Part shown: piece after piece, positions 11,148 to 22,934 of the stretch | Layout of the letters: every line of letters begins with the position of its first letter | How positions within the stretch are numbered: the stretch's first letter is position 1 | NCBI RefSeq assembly: GCF_047511655.1 | Contig: NC_133386.1 | Location: forward strand, 131,985,366-132,049,365 | From: Castor canadensis | Taxonomy: Eukaryota > Chordata > Mammalia > Rodentia > Castoridae | DNA: 64,000 nt | Direction of reading: 5' to 3' | The notes under the pieces: model-generated | Seen by the model: only the letters and a program-made list of their open reading frames with translations | Databases searched by the model: none | What the model was told of the DNA's origin: nothing | Made by a program: the position numbers and the translations under genes

Positions 11148-11350
11148 TACAAAAAAAAAAAAAAAAAAGGAGGCTCAGAGAAAGCCCAGGATTCACCCAG
11201 CATGCTTCAATGCCTACCATCAGGGCAGAGCTCTTTCAAGCCTAGCATCCCCAAACCTGGTACTCCAAATCAGGATCTCAGGAGTAGGACCAAGGAGTCA
11301 GCATTTCACAAGTGCCTGGTGGTCCAGGGCGCTTGTCTGAAAGCACCAGC
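11148..11350. repeat. Poly(A) run followed by MER5-like relic
   Basis: An 18-nt A run ends near 11168. It is followed at 11200-11350 by text loosely matching a MER5-type hAT element ('aatcaggatctcaggagtag', 'tcagcatttcacaag', 'cctggtggtcc'). The A run could be the tail of an otherwise unrecognised insert. Identification is weak. Confidence 0.3.
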
Positions 11351-11669
11351 CTCACATTGATGCCTATATGGAAAGGAAAACATCATAGGTGATAGGGGCA
11401 GAACTCCGGAATGCTAGACCCTGAGAGCACAGTACCATGAAGGCATTCAGACGTGAGTGCCTCTCTGAGCCCAGCCACTTCATCTCTAAATGAAATAACA
11501 GTGCTGTGTGTGGCGTTTGAGTGGCACATCTGCATTTAGGCTTTGTGAATGTCCACACTGGAGGACGACATCCCCTCCCCATTCCCACATTCCCTGTGCC
11601 CTCCAGTTCCCACTCGCATCTCATGAGTGAATGGATGGTTTGTGCCAAGAATGGCCATTGGGGGCCCTG

Positions 11670-11850
11670 GAACCAGACTTTCCAAGTTCCAACCCTGACT
11701 GCTACCTCTTAGTTATGACTTTCAGCCAAATTGTTTCTCTGCCTCTGTGTCCTCGTCTATGATGAGGTGCCTGTCTTCTCAGACAGTTGTGAGGCTTAAC
11801 TGAATTAGGGCATCTAATTCAGTTATACATATTTTGTAATATGTGGGGGT
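11670..11850 (+). repeat. MIR relic, plus strand
   Basis: The plus-strand MIR order is visible: 'ggaaccagactttccaag', 'tctgcctctgtgtcctcg', 'agttgtgaggcttaactga'. Confidence 0.65.
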
Positions 11851-12119
11851 GAGAAGTCCATTATCTCTGGTTGTTATCACTGCTATTAATGTCATTAGAA
11901 TTACCTGTGAGACTGAAAATCATGGGTCCCTCAGGGTGGAGAACCTGGAGGGAAATGATGGGTTCACATGGCCTAGATTAAAATCAACTCAGGGAGTGTG
12001 AGGTCACTGCTGGCTGTGGGTAGAGGATCCTGGAGCAGAGGTTTCCACTGAAAGTTCCTTGCTACCCAAGGACAAGAAGGGACGAGCTAAGCCCCAGACC
12101 GAATCAGACTTTGGTGATC

Positions 12120-12325
12120 ACAGCATGGGCCCAGGCAAAGCAGAGACAAAACAATGGCATTTGTCGGACACCTTTATCTGGCTCAATCCCCACAGCAACC
12201 ACCACAGGTAGAAACAGCTGCTCCTCATTCCCACGGAGATGAGAAGATTGGGGTGTGGCTTACTCAAGGGCACAGGGCTAGTGGCAGAAGTAGGATTCAA
12301 CCTGGGGCTGACTCTAAACCTTGCT
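12120..12325 (-). repeat. MIR relic, minus strand
   Basis: Reverse-MIR words in order: 'cagcaaccaccacaggtag', 'cacggagatgagaagatt', 'aagggcacagggctagtg', 'aggattcaacctgg'. It is a nearly full core. Confidence 0.75.
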
Positions 12326-13010
12326 TTCAACCATGGCTCTCCAGGAAGTGCAGCAGAGGCAGGGGCAGGATGGCTCTGCAGTTCCCTGACTGGTTTCATG
12401 GCGTTGCCATGAGAACCATATGGTTTGGTCCTCGTTTGGGGCATGACCATTCCTTGCGCCCGCCCTGCGCATGGGTGAGCAGTCTTGCGGTATGTCCTCT
12501 GCTGGAGATGGGCTTGGCTGGGTTGATGTGTTATTTCCAAAACCACTGAGATCAATGCAGGTAGAAAATACTTCCCTGGGGCCTCTGCTGGCTGTGTCCC
12601 CCCTGAGAGCCATTCCCTATGTCTTTCAGGCTATAGGAGCAGCAAGAGGGATGGATCACAGCTTGTCCTCTGGCTTTGGAGCCCAGTCACTCACTCTCCA
12701 GGGAGCTCGGGACTCTCTGGGTCAGGGATCCTGGGCAGCCTTGGGCCTGTAAACCATCTAAAGTGACTTTATGAGGCTGCTGGGTTCACAGGGCCCATAA
12801 AACCTGTGGAGTTTGAAGTCTACCAAGTTTCCACGTCTCCCAGGCCAGGGGCCAAAGCAAGAGGAGCATAGACCCCCAGGATGCACAGCAGTCTGTGGGG
12901 CTGCCCCATGCTCCTGCCACTCAGGGCTGAGAACGTAACCGTGGGAGCTGGCCCAGGCCACGCATTCGCTGGCCCCTCATGAGTCCTCACAGCCCCTCAA
13001 CTGCGGTAAT
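12326..13010. other. Unique sequence, no gene recognised
   Basis: No gene, RNA or clear repeat is recognised. Open frames on both strands overlap without coding signals. Confidence 0.45.
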
Positions 13011-13014
13011 CAGT

Positions 13015-13115
13015 CCCTTAGCAATAATTTTTCAGTTTTGATTTTGTACAATAGTCTTACATTCTCATTTTACAGAAGATGAAACTGAGACTTAGAGATA
13101 AGAAGGGAGAAGGCA
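13015..13115 (-). repeat. MIR fragment, minus strand
   Basis: The segment 'cattctcattttacagaagatgaaactgagacttag' (given here as a description of 13054-13097) is the typical reverse-MIR 'fall-off' motif. Confidence 0.65.
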
Positions 13116-13243
13116 TTGGAAGAATGAGGCGACTCTGGGGAAGACAGAGGAGAAAAAAATTACCCAGAGTGGGCTGTTCTAGGGACCACCCCAAACACTT
13201 GGCTACAGCAGGAGACTCTTATACTTAAGAATTTTTATCCAAA

Positions 13244-13330
13244 GGGCTGGGGAGTAGCACAAATGGTTAAAGCTCCTGCCTAGCAAGCACAAGGACAAGT
13301 TCAAACCCCAGTACTGAAAAAAAAAAAAAG
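13244..13330 (+). mobile_element. dID SINE monomer
   Basis: An ID-like unit with 'gctggggagtagcacaaatgg', 'cctgcctagcaagcac' and 'caagttcaaaccccagtac', ending in a 13-nt A run. It is more diverged than the 3.35-kb copy. No clear duplication was found. Confidence 0.87.
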
Positions 13331-13844
13331 AGGCATTAAATCTGAGTCTAAGGACCCCATCCATGTATGTAAAGGAGTCATGTAGACATGACTTCCAGCT
13401 GCAAAGTGAGAGGAATAGGAATTGTTTCTGTGTCACCACATCTCTGATTGTAGACAGGGCAGGTGAGAGCAGTGAACGGAGCTGCTCTACATGAAGTCAT
13501 ACAGTGAGCTGGTGACAGGCCAACAGGAGCCAGGAGGCAGCAGAGCTGGTGTCTCGTTGTAGAAGCCAGAAATGGTCATCAGATGGTTCACCTTGCAGCT
13601 GGCTGGCTTGCTGGCCTGCAAGCACTTCCCTCCTAATACCAACCAGAGACTCCAAGCCCACTGGAGGGAATCCTGGATGTGGGAGGCCTGGCCCAATGCC
13701 CCTTCTAGAAAGTGATTTTCCATCCCCCATCTCTTGACAGGGCACTCACTCCCCCTCAGGGCAGCTCTCACCCGAGAGGCCCTCTGCCCCTCTGACTTTC
13801 TGTGCCTCCTTTCCATTGTCTCACTCTGACCACTGGGACCCCAC

Positions 13845-13871
13845 TCATTCATTCATTCATTCATTCATTCA
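13845..13871. repeat. (ATTC)n microsatellite
   Basis: Six consecutive CATT/ATTC units precede 'agcaaatatgtatgagc', the common junction of such repeats with old MIR/L2 text. Confidence 0.9.
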
Positions 13872-14449
13872 GCAAATATGTATGAGCTCCTTGTGTGTGG
13901 AGCCCATGTCTGCCATACCCTCTGCCAGGACAGCCCCCTGGCATCTGTGTGTCCTGAATGTGTCCTCTTAAAGCAGCTTTTGAGGTTAGCAGTCAATTAT
14001 TTCCCCCACCTCCTTACCACTGGCTTCCTCTCTGAACAATTGTGAAAGACCCCTGGGAAGCCGTGTGCAGAGTACAAGGATGGAGCCTAGGTTGGGTGTG
14101 AGGGACCAGGCCACAGGCCTAGTTCTGCCTCTGCCTCCGGTGTCCTCTTCTGAGTCATTGGTGACTTGATATAAATGACCCAAGGCATTTCTCTGCCCCT
14201 CAGGCTTTGTACAGGGAAGCCACTGTGGCCCTCCAACTGAAGCTCAGATTCTTCAAGTCCCTTCCCTGGGGGTGACTTCTTCCACTTAGCATTGTTTGTG
14301 AGTCAGCCTGCTCTGGCAGATCCCCGCAGGTCCTTCTGGTACCCCAGGCCCAATCCAGGCTGGCACAGAGTGGGGCTTAGTCAGTATGAGCGTGAATAGA
14401 GAAGGGGTGGTCACCAGCAGGGTGGGAGCATACCTTTCAGGATGGGTGA

Positions 14450-14620
14450 TGTGGCTTGAACCCTGACCACAGTGTGTGCCTTCTCTGTGACCCTGATAAG
14501 TTTTCTAACCTGACCCTCAGTTTCCCAACCTATAAAGGGAGTATAGAACAGAACTCAGAGGGAGTTAAATTATATAAATGGTTCATGTATGGCAGACACT
14601 CAATAAATGGCTGGTATTAT
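14450..14620 (+). repeat. MIR relic, plus strand
   Basis: The plus order is seen: 'cttgaaccctgaccac', 'ctctgtgaccctgataag', 'cctcagtttcccaacctat', 'gttaaattatataaatgg', 'ggcagacactcaataaatgg'. It is one of the most complete MIRs in the window. Confidence 0.8.
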
Positions 14621-15074
14621 TTCACTTCGTCCATATGTGGCAGGGGGTTCCTATATTTTATGAGGCAACTGTGCATCCTTTGGGAATATGTGCACAGAAT
14701 CCAGTTGCATTCAACTCACCCATGTGCAAGGTCTTCTACCGTCAGCTCCTAACCATGCCCATCAGGCTTCAAGGGCTCCACCGGGTGGAGAACTGAGCAG
14801 GCTGTGTGGCCAGTGGCTGGTTCGTGTGTAGACCTTGTCATTGGGGGCCTGGCAGCTGGCACAGCAGGCTTAGAGTGGTGGGTCCAGGCTTCCTGCCAAG
14901 GTAAAGCAGGCTTGGTCACCTCCACCCACCTTCCTGGCTTGGCCAATTAAAAGGTTCTGCCTCACTGGTCCTGACGCCCTGGGGCTGAAGAGCTCATGGG
15001 AGAGCAGAGGCCCACGCTGGGGACAGGCTCTACACACAGAGGCCCCTCCTCCTTCAGCTAGTTCTGGTCATTCT

Positions 15075-15295
15075 TAGTCCTGTCCTGAGCACCCACTGTG
15101 GGGCAGACCCTGACTGGGTGCTCTACATATTGATCTCCCTGACTCTGCACTGATTAGCAACACAGGGATCTTTTTTCTACCTTAGAGATGAGACTCAGAG
15201 ACAGGAAGCAACTTGCCCAAGATCACACAGCTGGCAGGCGCTGGAGCCACTATTTGAACCTAAGTTTATATGATTCCAGGGCCCAAGCACATTAC
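15075..15295 (-). repeat. MIR relic, minus strand
   Basis: Reverse order is seen: 'tgagcacccactgtggggc', 'cttagagatgagactcag', 'aacttgcccaagatcacac', 'agctggcaggcgctggag', 'tttgaacctaagttt'. It is nearly full length. Confidence 0.8.
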
Positions 15296-15585
15296 TGCCA
15301 TTGTACATGAGTGATGGGGGTCCTGCCTATGACATCATTTCCCTTCCTCCCCACCATTTTCCCTTTTTGGGGTGAGAATTGTCACCATGGGGGTGGGGCT
15401 GGGTGCACAGGCTCCGCCCTGCAGGAGTTCATTTTCAGTGGGGAGGGTGGCCAGAGTTGACAGCCACACTCTGAAAGTGAGAGACCTGTGAGAAGGGAGC
15501 ACCTGGAATTAGAGAAAGTGTCATTCAACAGCTTTTAACTTTTGTTAAACCCTTAGATTAATTTATTTCTAGCTTACCTCGTTCC

Positions 15586-15599
15586 AAAAGGAAGGTGGC
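15586..15599. repeat. 5' target-site duplication of the 7SK retrocopy
   Basis: The 14-bp AAAAGGAAGGTGGC is repeated exactly at 15837-15850. It defines the insertion limits and the unbroken pre-insertion site. Confidence 0.95.
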
Positions 15600-15836
15600 G
15601 GATGTGAGGGCGATCTGGCTGCGACATCTGTCACCCCACTGATCGCCAGGGTTGATTCGGCTGATCTGGCTGGCTAGGCGGGTGTCCCCTTCCTCCCTCA
15701 CCGCTCCATGTGCGTCCCTCCCGAAGCTGCGCGCTCGGTCGAAGAGGACGACCATCCCCGATAGAGGAGGACCGTTCTTCGGTCAAGGGTATACGAGTAG
15801 CTGCGCTCCCCTGCTAGAACCTCCAAACAAGCTCTC
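15600..15836 (+). pseudogene. 7SK RNA retrocopy, 3'-truncated and tailless
   Basis: The segment begins GGATGTGAGGGCGATCTGG, the 5' end of 7SK small nuclear RNA, and follows 7SK almost base for base to CAAGCTCTC, about 237 of its ~331 nt. I see only about two differences from the human sequence as I remember it (in the CCCC-TGATCG and ACCG-TCTTCGG segments). 7SK binds HEXIM and P-TEFb and restrains transcription elongation. This copy keeps the 5' HEXIM-binding hairpin but lacks the 3' hairpin and U-rich end bound by LARP7. It is bounded by a perfect 14-bp direct repeat, AAAAGGAAGGTGGC, at 15586-15599 and 15837-15850, with no poly(A), and 5' nicking at a TTCC/AAAA site. That pattern marks an L1-mediated tailless retropseudogene, so I do not expect Pol III transcription from the native upstream promoter. 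Confidence 0.96.
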
Positions 15837-15850
15837 AAAAGGAAGGTGGC
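15837..15850. repeat. 3' target-site duplication of the 7SK retrocopy
   Basis: It is an exact match to 15586-15599. The 7SK text ends CTCTC and the duplication starts AAAAGG, while native 7SK continues CTCTCAAGG. The two share an AA(GG) microhomology at the junction, as in priming of reverse transcription inside the RNA. Confidence 0.95.
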
Positions 15851-16464
15851 CTACAGACATATGGAAACACATTCTGGTTTTAAAGGGAGAAGGAAAAGTC
15901 AAGGCAGAAAAAGATACAAGCATGCAAGGGGTAAGGTTAGCTCTCAAAATGCCTACTGGGAGATTCTCTCTGCTTTCCAAATGTGAACCTTGAACACAGT
16001 GCCAAGCTTTCCAGAAAAAGGCAAAAACACACCAGCGATTTTCTTTTCAGTCTCTAGAATCATATAATATTCTCCAAGTGAACTCTTATGCACAACCTCA
16101 ACCAATGTATCAGATAAAAGGGAAAGGGCTCTAGTTTAAGAGGAGCCCCAACTACCTTAACCTTCCCTTGACCATCATGGCTGCTCCTGGGGCACCTCTG
16201 AGTTGCTGAGGGATCAGTATGAGACCAAAAAGCTATGATCTTCTTTATCCATGAGTTTAAAAGTGAAGGAAGCCTGGGGAGCCCCAGTTGTGCTATCGTT
16301 TAGTCTCATCCTCCAAGCTGGGATCCTGCTGTGTTCTGGAGACCCACAGGAATCACACACAACTCTGCCTGGGAACTCCCTCTCTGATGGGAGATGCAGG
16401 GACATTGGCTGGCTGAATTGGGCTCCAAAGCAACCAGCATTGACCTTGGAGTTACTCCTTTGTT

Positions 16465-16935
16465 ATCATGGATCTGTTTATACTTAAGATTTTTCAACTT
16501 TAAGATGGGTGCAAAAGTGATACACAGCAGCAGAAACTGTACTTCAAATTTTGTTTTAGTTTTTAGGGGGCAGCGGTCTCCCTATGTTACCCAGACTAAG
16601 CTTGAACTCATGGGCTTAAGTGTGATCCTTCTGCTTCAGCCTCCCAAGTAGCTGGGATAACTGGCAGGTGCCACCATGCCCCGCTCTTCAAAATTTGATG
16701 TGGATTTTTTCCTGGGCGAGTGATGTGTGGTCTGCTACAGTGCTGCTATGCTGGGTAGTGGCAGTGACCTCAGCTCCAGTAAGCCATGGGCTCCCAAGGG
16801 TGAATGACTGATACCAACATTGTACCATAGCACCAGCACTGTGAGGCTAAGTTCAGAGAGTTAAGTGTGTTCAATGCTGTTTTGACTTATGCTAGGTTTA
16901 TAGAGCTGTAACTATTGTAAACAGAGGAGTATCTG
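16465..16935. mobile_element. Tigger-like (Tc1/mariner) DNA transposon relic, split by a SINE
   Basis: The left part ('ttaagatttttcaactttaagatgggtgcaaaag' region, 16484-16519) and the right part ('ttttgacttatgctagg', 'tttatagagctgtaac', 'aggagtatctgg' near 16935) match, by memory, non-autonomous primate/mammal Tigger elements whose text runs CAACTTACGATGGG ... GTCGAGGAGCATCTG. The middle has the known '...ctgggtagtggcagtgacctcagctcc' segment. The element is interrupted by a B1-like SINE at 16553-16684. It has no transposase frame. Confidence 0.65.
16553..16684 (-). mobile_element. B1-like SINE monomer, minus strand, inside the Tigger relic
   Basis: The minus-strand B1/7SL text is clear on plus as 'cagcctcccaagtagctggg' and 'gtgccaccatgccccgc'. 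The host text CTTCAAATTTTG at 16542 recurs as CTTCAAAATTTG at 16685, consistent with a target duplication. Confidence 0.8.
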
Positions 16936-17199
16936 GAATTGCAGAATGGGGACAGGACTTTGGGTTCCATGGTGGAAGGAGACAGAGACCTGGACTGGAA
17001 TCCCAGCTAGTATAAGTGGACAAGTCAGAAATTTCCAACACTTAGATTGAGACTTTACTATGTGCAAGGCAGTGTTGGACCTAGTTTTGGAGGGCTTCAA
17101 ACTTATAATTTGGGGAACTTTAAGTAGAAAAAAAACCATAAAAATTACAAAATGATGTACAAAAGTGCATATTTATTTAGAGTGAGAAAAATCAATTAC

Positions 17200-17289
17200 T
17201 TTTTTTTCCCTTTGGTGGTACTGAGGCTTGAACTCAGGGATTTGTGCTTGCTAGGCAGGTGTTCTACTGCTTGAGAGATGCCCCATCTC
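17200..17289 (-). mobile_element. dID SINE monomer, minus strand, at the CCND2 retrocopy target site
   Basis: Poly(T) at 17200-17207 is followed by reverse dID text ('ggtggtactgaggcttgaac', 'gctaggcaggtgttctactg', 'cttgagagatgcccc'). It is flanked by ATCAATTAC at 17191-17199 and 17290-17298. The second copy overlaps the left target duplication of the CCND2 retrocopy, so two retroposition events used the same few bases. Confidence 0.88.
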
Positions 17290-17291
17290 AT

Positions 17292-17304
17292 CAATTACAA
17301 ATTT
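17292..17304. repeat. Target-site duplication at the 3' (tail) side of the CCND2 retrocopy
   Basis: CAATTACAAATTT, 13 bp, is repeated exactly at 18699-18711. It abuts the T-rich stretch that represents the retrocopy's A-rich tail. Confidence 0.93.
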
Positions 17305-18698
<1,394 letters not shown>

Positions 18699-18711
18699 CA
18701 ATTACAAATTT
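18699..18711. repeat. Target-site duplication at the 5' side of the CCND2 retrocopy
   Basis: It is an exact copy of 17292-17304 and marks the start of the retroposed mRNA. The 5' UTR therefore spans about 305 nt. Confidence 0.93.
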
Positions 18712-19600
18712 GTAAAAGCTAATGAATACCACAAATGTCACCAAATTTAGAAAAATAATATAGTTCTTCTTAGTACCTTTTCCTTATAGTTTTTGACCTT
18801 ATACTCTGTTTCCTCCTATTATAACTTTTGCCATGTTGTCTATAGAAAGATAATTCAGTCTTTCTTCTCATATAATTAATTAAAATTAGTTTATTTTTAT
18901 TGACAGGATGCATAAAATATGCAACTTAGAATCAAATTTATTTGCTGCTTGTAATATTGCTCTAGGTTTGTACCCTGCAAATACAGAACTTCTGATGAAT
19001 TCTATTTCACATGACTTCCCTCAAGAAAAAAGCTGTGTTTTTATTAGCATATATTAATGGTACAAGGTGAGAGGTTGCATTGTGGTGTTTGCATACACAC
19101 ATGTAATGTACTTTGATCATATACGCCTCCTCTGTTAGGCAGCATTATCGGTTACATTGTTGACAGAAGAGAATTTGTTTTTGTAGGACCCAAATTTGTT
19201 GCCTATCGTGTGGCAGATGTAATGTCTACAAGAATAGTCCATAGACAAGCTTCTGGCTCTACACATTTCAAACCTTGCTCCTCTCCCTATCCACTGACTT
19301 CCAGGGCCAGTCACAGCTGTAATGCCAAGCACGCTGGTGTTGTGTGCTACAGAGGTGTTCATTCTGTGGGATATTTAATAATAATTATACCCCTAAGTGA
19401 CCGCGAACCATGTAAGTGTACACCACTAATCCCAAATTGCTGTGAAAGGATCCTCCCTTCAGCAAACTTTAGCTAAATCCACCAGATGTCTCAGCCATTC
19501 AACACTCTCTGATAGGCAAGGAAGATGACAGAATGTCAGAGTAAAAAGAGACAGTGGTCCAACTCTTTATGGGTAACATGGCTTACTTTTTATAGGATTT
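18712..19600. other. AT-rich intergenic sequence, possible L1 tail
   Basis: This is markedly AT-rich compared with the flanks. The part at about 19030-19140 ('tattaatggtacaaggtg ... gcatacacacatgtaatg') resembles a reversed rodent L1 3' end. The rest is not recognised and no gene is seen. Confidence 0.35.
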
Positions 19601-19620
19601 TACAAAAGTTTCTGACCATG

Positions 19621-19694
19621 GACTGTGGCTCAAGTGGTAGAACACCTGCCTAGCAAGCGTAAGGCCCTGAGTTCAATCCCTAGAACCACCAAAA
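19621..19694 (+). mobile_element. Young dID SINE monomer with perfect 17-bp TSD
   Basis: It begins GACTGTGGCTCAAGTGG, has 'acctgcctagcaagcg' and 'tgagttcaatcccta', and ends in oligo(A). The direct repeat AAAAGTTTCTGACCATG at 19604-19620 and 19695-19711 is perfect. Its 5' end is slightly shortened. Confidence 0.93.
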
Positions 19695-19897
19695 AAAAGT
19701 TTCTGACCATGAGAATACATTGATAGAGTCTCTTGCAGAAAAGGAACAAATGCAAGGACAGAGTCATGCATTGTAGATTTCATCAGCTTCCAATAAATTG
19801 ACCTTACTGGCAGGCACCATTGTAACCTTGCGTGTCTTAGCCGATCTCCATCACTGAGGTACAGATAGATAGAGAGCCAAAGGTTATGTGATGGGGG

Positions 19898-20098
19898 ATG
19901 GTTTTTTTTTTCTTTTGTGGCACTGTGGCTTAAGCTCAGGGCCTTCACCTTGAGCCACTCCACCAGCTCTATTTTTGTGAAGGGTTTTTTCGAGATAGGT
20001 TCTCATGAACTATTTGCCTGGGCTGGCTTGGAACCGTGATCCCCCTGATCTCTGCCTCCTGAGTAGCTAGGATTACAGTGGGAGCCACCAGTGCCTGA
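19898..20098 (-). mobile_element. B1-dID SINE, minus strand (short-dID form)
   Basis: Poly(T) is followed by 'gtggcttaagctcagggcc', then directly 'ttcaccttgagccactcc', showing the internally deleted dID form. Reverse B1 text follows ('ctgcctcctgagtagctagg'). Confidence 0.88.
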
Positions 20099-20191
20099 CA
20101 ATGGACAGGTTGAAAGTCAGAACCAGGTTACCCTAAATCCTTCACTGGTAACTTTTCACCCTAGAAGCTGAAGGGACTGGTTTTCAAGAGC

Positions 20192-20228
20192 TGGATGGAT
20201 GGATGGATAGATGGATGGGTAGATGGAT
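20192..20228. repeat. (GGAT)n microsatellite
   Basis: There are about nine GGAT/AGAT units with a few substitutions. Confidence 0.9.
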
Positions 20229-21595
20229 TCTTGCCATATTCTTAATTCATTGAACACAGCCAGGGAAACCTGACTAGACATATACTCCCCAAGGGCAAGA
20301 CCAAATCAGATACTGTGTCCTGCTCAGTGCAGGGCAGGACACAGAGGAGGAGCTCAAGGAAGGGCCAAGCTGGAGGCAGAGGATGAGGAGACCCAGGGCT
20401 CTGCCCTCAGAGCAACACAAGTATGGGAAAAGAGGACACAGACCAGGCAGAGGCAACATATCACAAAGCCATGACCATTGGGTACCAATGCAGCAGAGCT
20501 TTACTTAGAGGTGGCAATCAGGAAAGTCCAAGTCCCTTTCCCCTTGGGCCACAGTGCAGCCTGCAGAGGACTCTTGCATGGGGTACAGGCCTGGACAAGT
20601 TGACCTGTCAAGATCCCCAGCCTTGCAACTTATCCTTGTCCACTCTTTGCCACCAAAGCTTTCTCAAGCTTCCCTCTTGAGTGTCCCAGGGTGTCTAGGG
20701 AATGAGATGCCCACCGAGGTGGTCCATTCCAAGGTTCTGAAGTTGGAATGGACAATGTGCAGAATTCCAAGCCCAGCTGAGTTCCACATGGGGCATTTTA
20801 TGGGACCAGCCCAGGTAAACCCCATTCCATTAATGTGCTGGGTTTCTCCTCTGCTTTCAGTCATCTCACCTCCCACAGCTGCGGGTGCTGAAGCCTGAGC
20901 CCCAGAGCAGCATAGAGAAGACAAGTGAGGACAACCGTGGGCAAGGACTCTCAGACATCTTCCAGTCTCCCCAGCCCATCCACAGATTTGGGACTGAGGC
21001 TCAGGGAGCAGGAACCCACTGAGGCAGAGACAGAGGCAGAGCTAGAACCTCTGACCTGGCCGCCAGTCCACTGTGCACCACCATGCCCCAGGCAGCACCT
21101 TTAATTGAAGGAAGCCTGGGGAACCACGACTATGCTGCCATTTAGCCTGATTCCCTGTGGGCCTGACTACCTCCTTCACCTAGAGGACCTCTCCTACAGA
21201 TGGGGACCATGCTCTCCGAAACAGCAACTGAGACATGTAGTCTGACAATAGCTAGGTTCTCATGGGACCAACTGGGAAGGAACTGAAGTCAGAACCATTG
21301 CAAATTGCAGGGCTCCTCTCTCTGCTCTGGTTTAGCACCAACTCCCAGACGCCTCCACTCGCTCCACACTCCTTTCCTGGTGCCAGCTCCACTTTAGGCC
21401 CTGAGGACTAGGGACCCCGAGATGAGTCAGATCTGGCCTTTGTCCAGGATGAATCACAGTCTGTTGGGGAGACAGGTGTGGACACAGGCAATGACAATGA
21501 CAAACCAGTGTACTCAGCACTGGGACAAAGGGAAGCCCTGACACAGCCTGGGGTCAGGAGGGCTGGAGAGTTCTCTGGGGAGAGTGAGAATGGCA
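20229..21595. other. Unique sequence, no gene recognised
   Basis: MIR-like tokens occur near 20960-21060 ('gggactgaggctcagggagc'). The segment 21100-21150 shares the phrase 'ttgaaggaagcctggggaac ... tgccatttagcctgat' with 16263-16310 ('tgaaggaagcctggggagcc ... tgctatcgtttagtctcat'), so both may be copies of one old repeat. No coding signal is visible. Confidence 0.4.
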
Positions 21596-21604
21596 CCTGA
21601 CCTG

Positions 21605-21605
<1 letters not shown>

Positions 21606-21647
<42 letters not shown>
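21606..21647. repeat. (TG)n microsatellite at a SINE tail
   Basis: A pure TG run of about 21 units lies between the target duplication and the dID body. It is expected to be length-polymorphic. Confidence 0.95.
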
Positions 21648-21649
<2 letters not shown>

Positions 21650-21859
21650 ACCAGGATCTGAACTGAGAGCTTTAGGCTCACAAATGAGGCACTCTATTTC
21701 TTGAGCCACACCTCCAGTCCATTTTGCTCTGGTTGTTTTGGAGATCTGGTTATTTTGGAGAGTCATGAACTATTTGCCGGGGCTTGGCTTCGAACCACAA
21801 TCCTCCTGATCTAGCTTCTCAAGTAGCTAGGATTACAGGTGTAAGCCACTGGCACCCAG
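21606..21859 (-). mobile_element. B1-dID SINE, minus strand, with (TG)n tail and 10-bp TSD
   Basis: The insertion runs from a (TG)21-like tract at 21606-21647 through reverse dID text ('ctgaactgagagctttagg', 'tcttgagccacacctccag') and reverse B1 text ('caagtagctaggattacagg', 'aagccactggcacccagc'). The 10-bp repeat CCTGACCTGA at 21596-21605 and 21860-21869 encloses both, so the microsatellite sits where the SINE poly(A) tail should be. Confidence 0.9.
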
Positions 21860-21869
21860 CCTGACCTGA

Positions 21870-22905
21870 ATTTTGAAGATGACTTAATCAGGCAGCTAAG
21901 CTACGGGGAGGGCGGGAGTAGGAGGATGGAGTTAGCACCTACAAATGACAGTCCTTTAGAAGGACCCATATGGTTGGGGAGGAGAGCTTGACAGAGTAAG
22001 CACTTTGCAAATATCCCCAGAGTGGATGGAAGGATGGGTAATGGATGAATTAAGTTTGCTGTAGCTGGAGTGTGGGAGGTTTGGGAGGTTGGAAGGGTCC
22101 GAAGGGAACTGGAAACTGAGAGAGTCCTGGAGCCATGTGTGGGTCCCATAGTTGTGGGACCTAAGGCAGGGCTTCAGCAGGGAGGGCGGTGGCCAGATCT
22201 GCCTTTGGGACTGCTCAGGAGGCTCGGGTAGAGTTGTTAGGCCAAATATAGGACACCTAGTTAAATTTGCATCCCAGTAAGCAGCAAATGCTTTCTTTCG
22301 TATCTGTGAACTTTCATTGCTAACTCTGGCAATTCTAATTTGAGGCTGGAGTGGCGACCAAAGCAGCGGTCCAGGAGAGGTGTGGGGCAAGGGCTGTGGG
22401 AGGAAGAGGAACAGCTGGGTGTGGTTTTTAATGAAACCTTGTTTTTGGAGTACATAGAAGCTAGTGCACAAATCATAAATATAGCACTCTCAATAAATTA
22501 TCCAGTGACACCTCTGCTAACCACCAAGTGGGCCCAGAAACAGAACAGTGCCCTTGTGCCCTTCCCACACTGCTTTTGACCTTTTTGGTTCAAAAAGTTG
22601 GTTGGGCTTCTCTGGTCTGCGTGGTACCTGTGAGTGCCGTCCGTGTGCGCTTCCATGGTGGAAGTGGGGGTCTTGGGGGTCTTGGGTCAACCTGCTAAAT
22701 GACATTCCCTGTGTGACGAAACCATGGTTTATTCCCTTCTGACTACTGGGGTGTTGGAATAGCACTGCTGTGAACATTCTAGCATAGGTTTCTTGACATA
22801 GATTTGTGCGTGCATTTGGGCCATACTCAGTGTTGTCCTGGAGCTGGCCTTTAGGAAGAAGTATAATAGATACTTAGAAACTATTTTACTAAAAAGCACT
22901 GACTC
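21870..22905. other. Unique or old-repeat sequence, no gene recognised
   Basis: Text at 22000-22260 ('gtggatggaaggatgggtaatgg', 'gcagggagggcggtggccag') is of the old interspersed type common in mammals, but I cannot name the family. No gene is seen. Confidence 0.35.
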
Positions 22906-22934
22906 CCTGCCCGGGCCCACAAATTAACTGGAAG

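Noticed and set aside
15600-15836. Functional 7SK gene
   Set aside because: The 3' third is absent, it sits within a target duplication, and no upstream snRNA promoter is evident.
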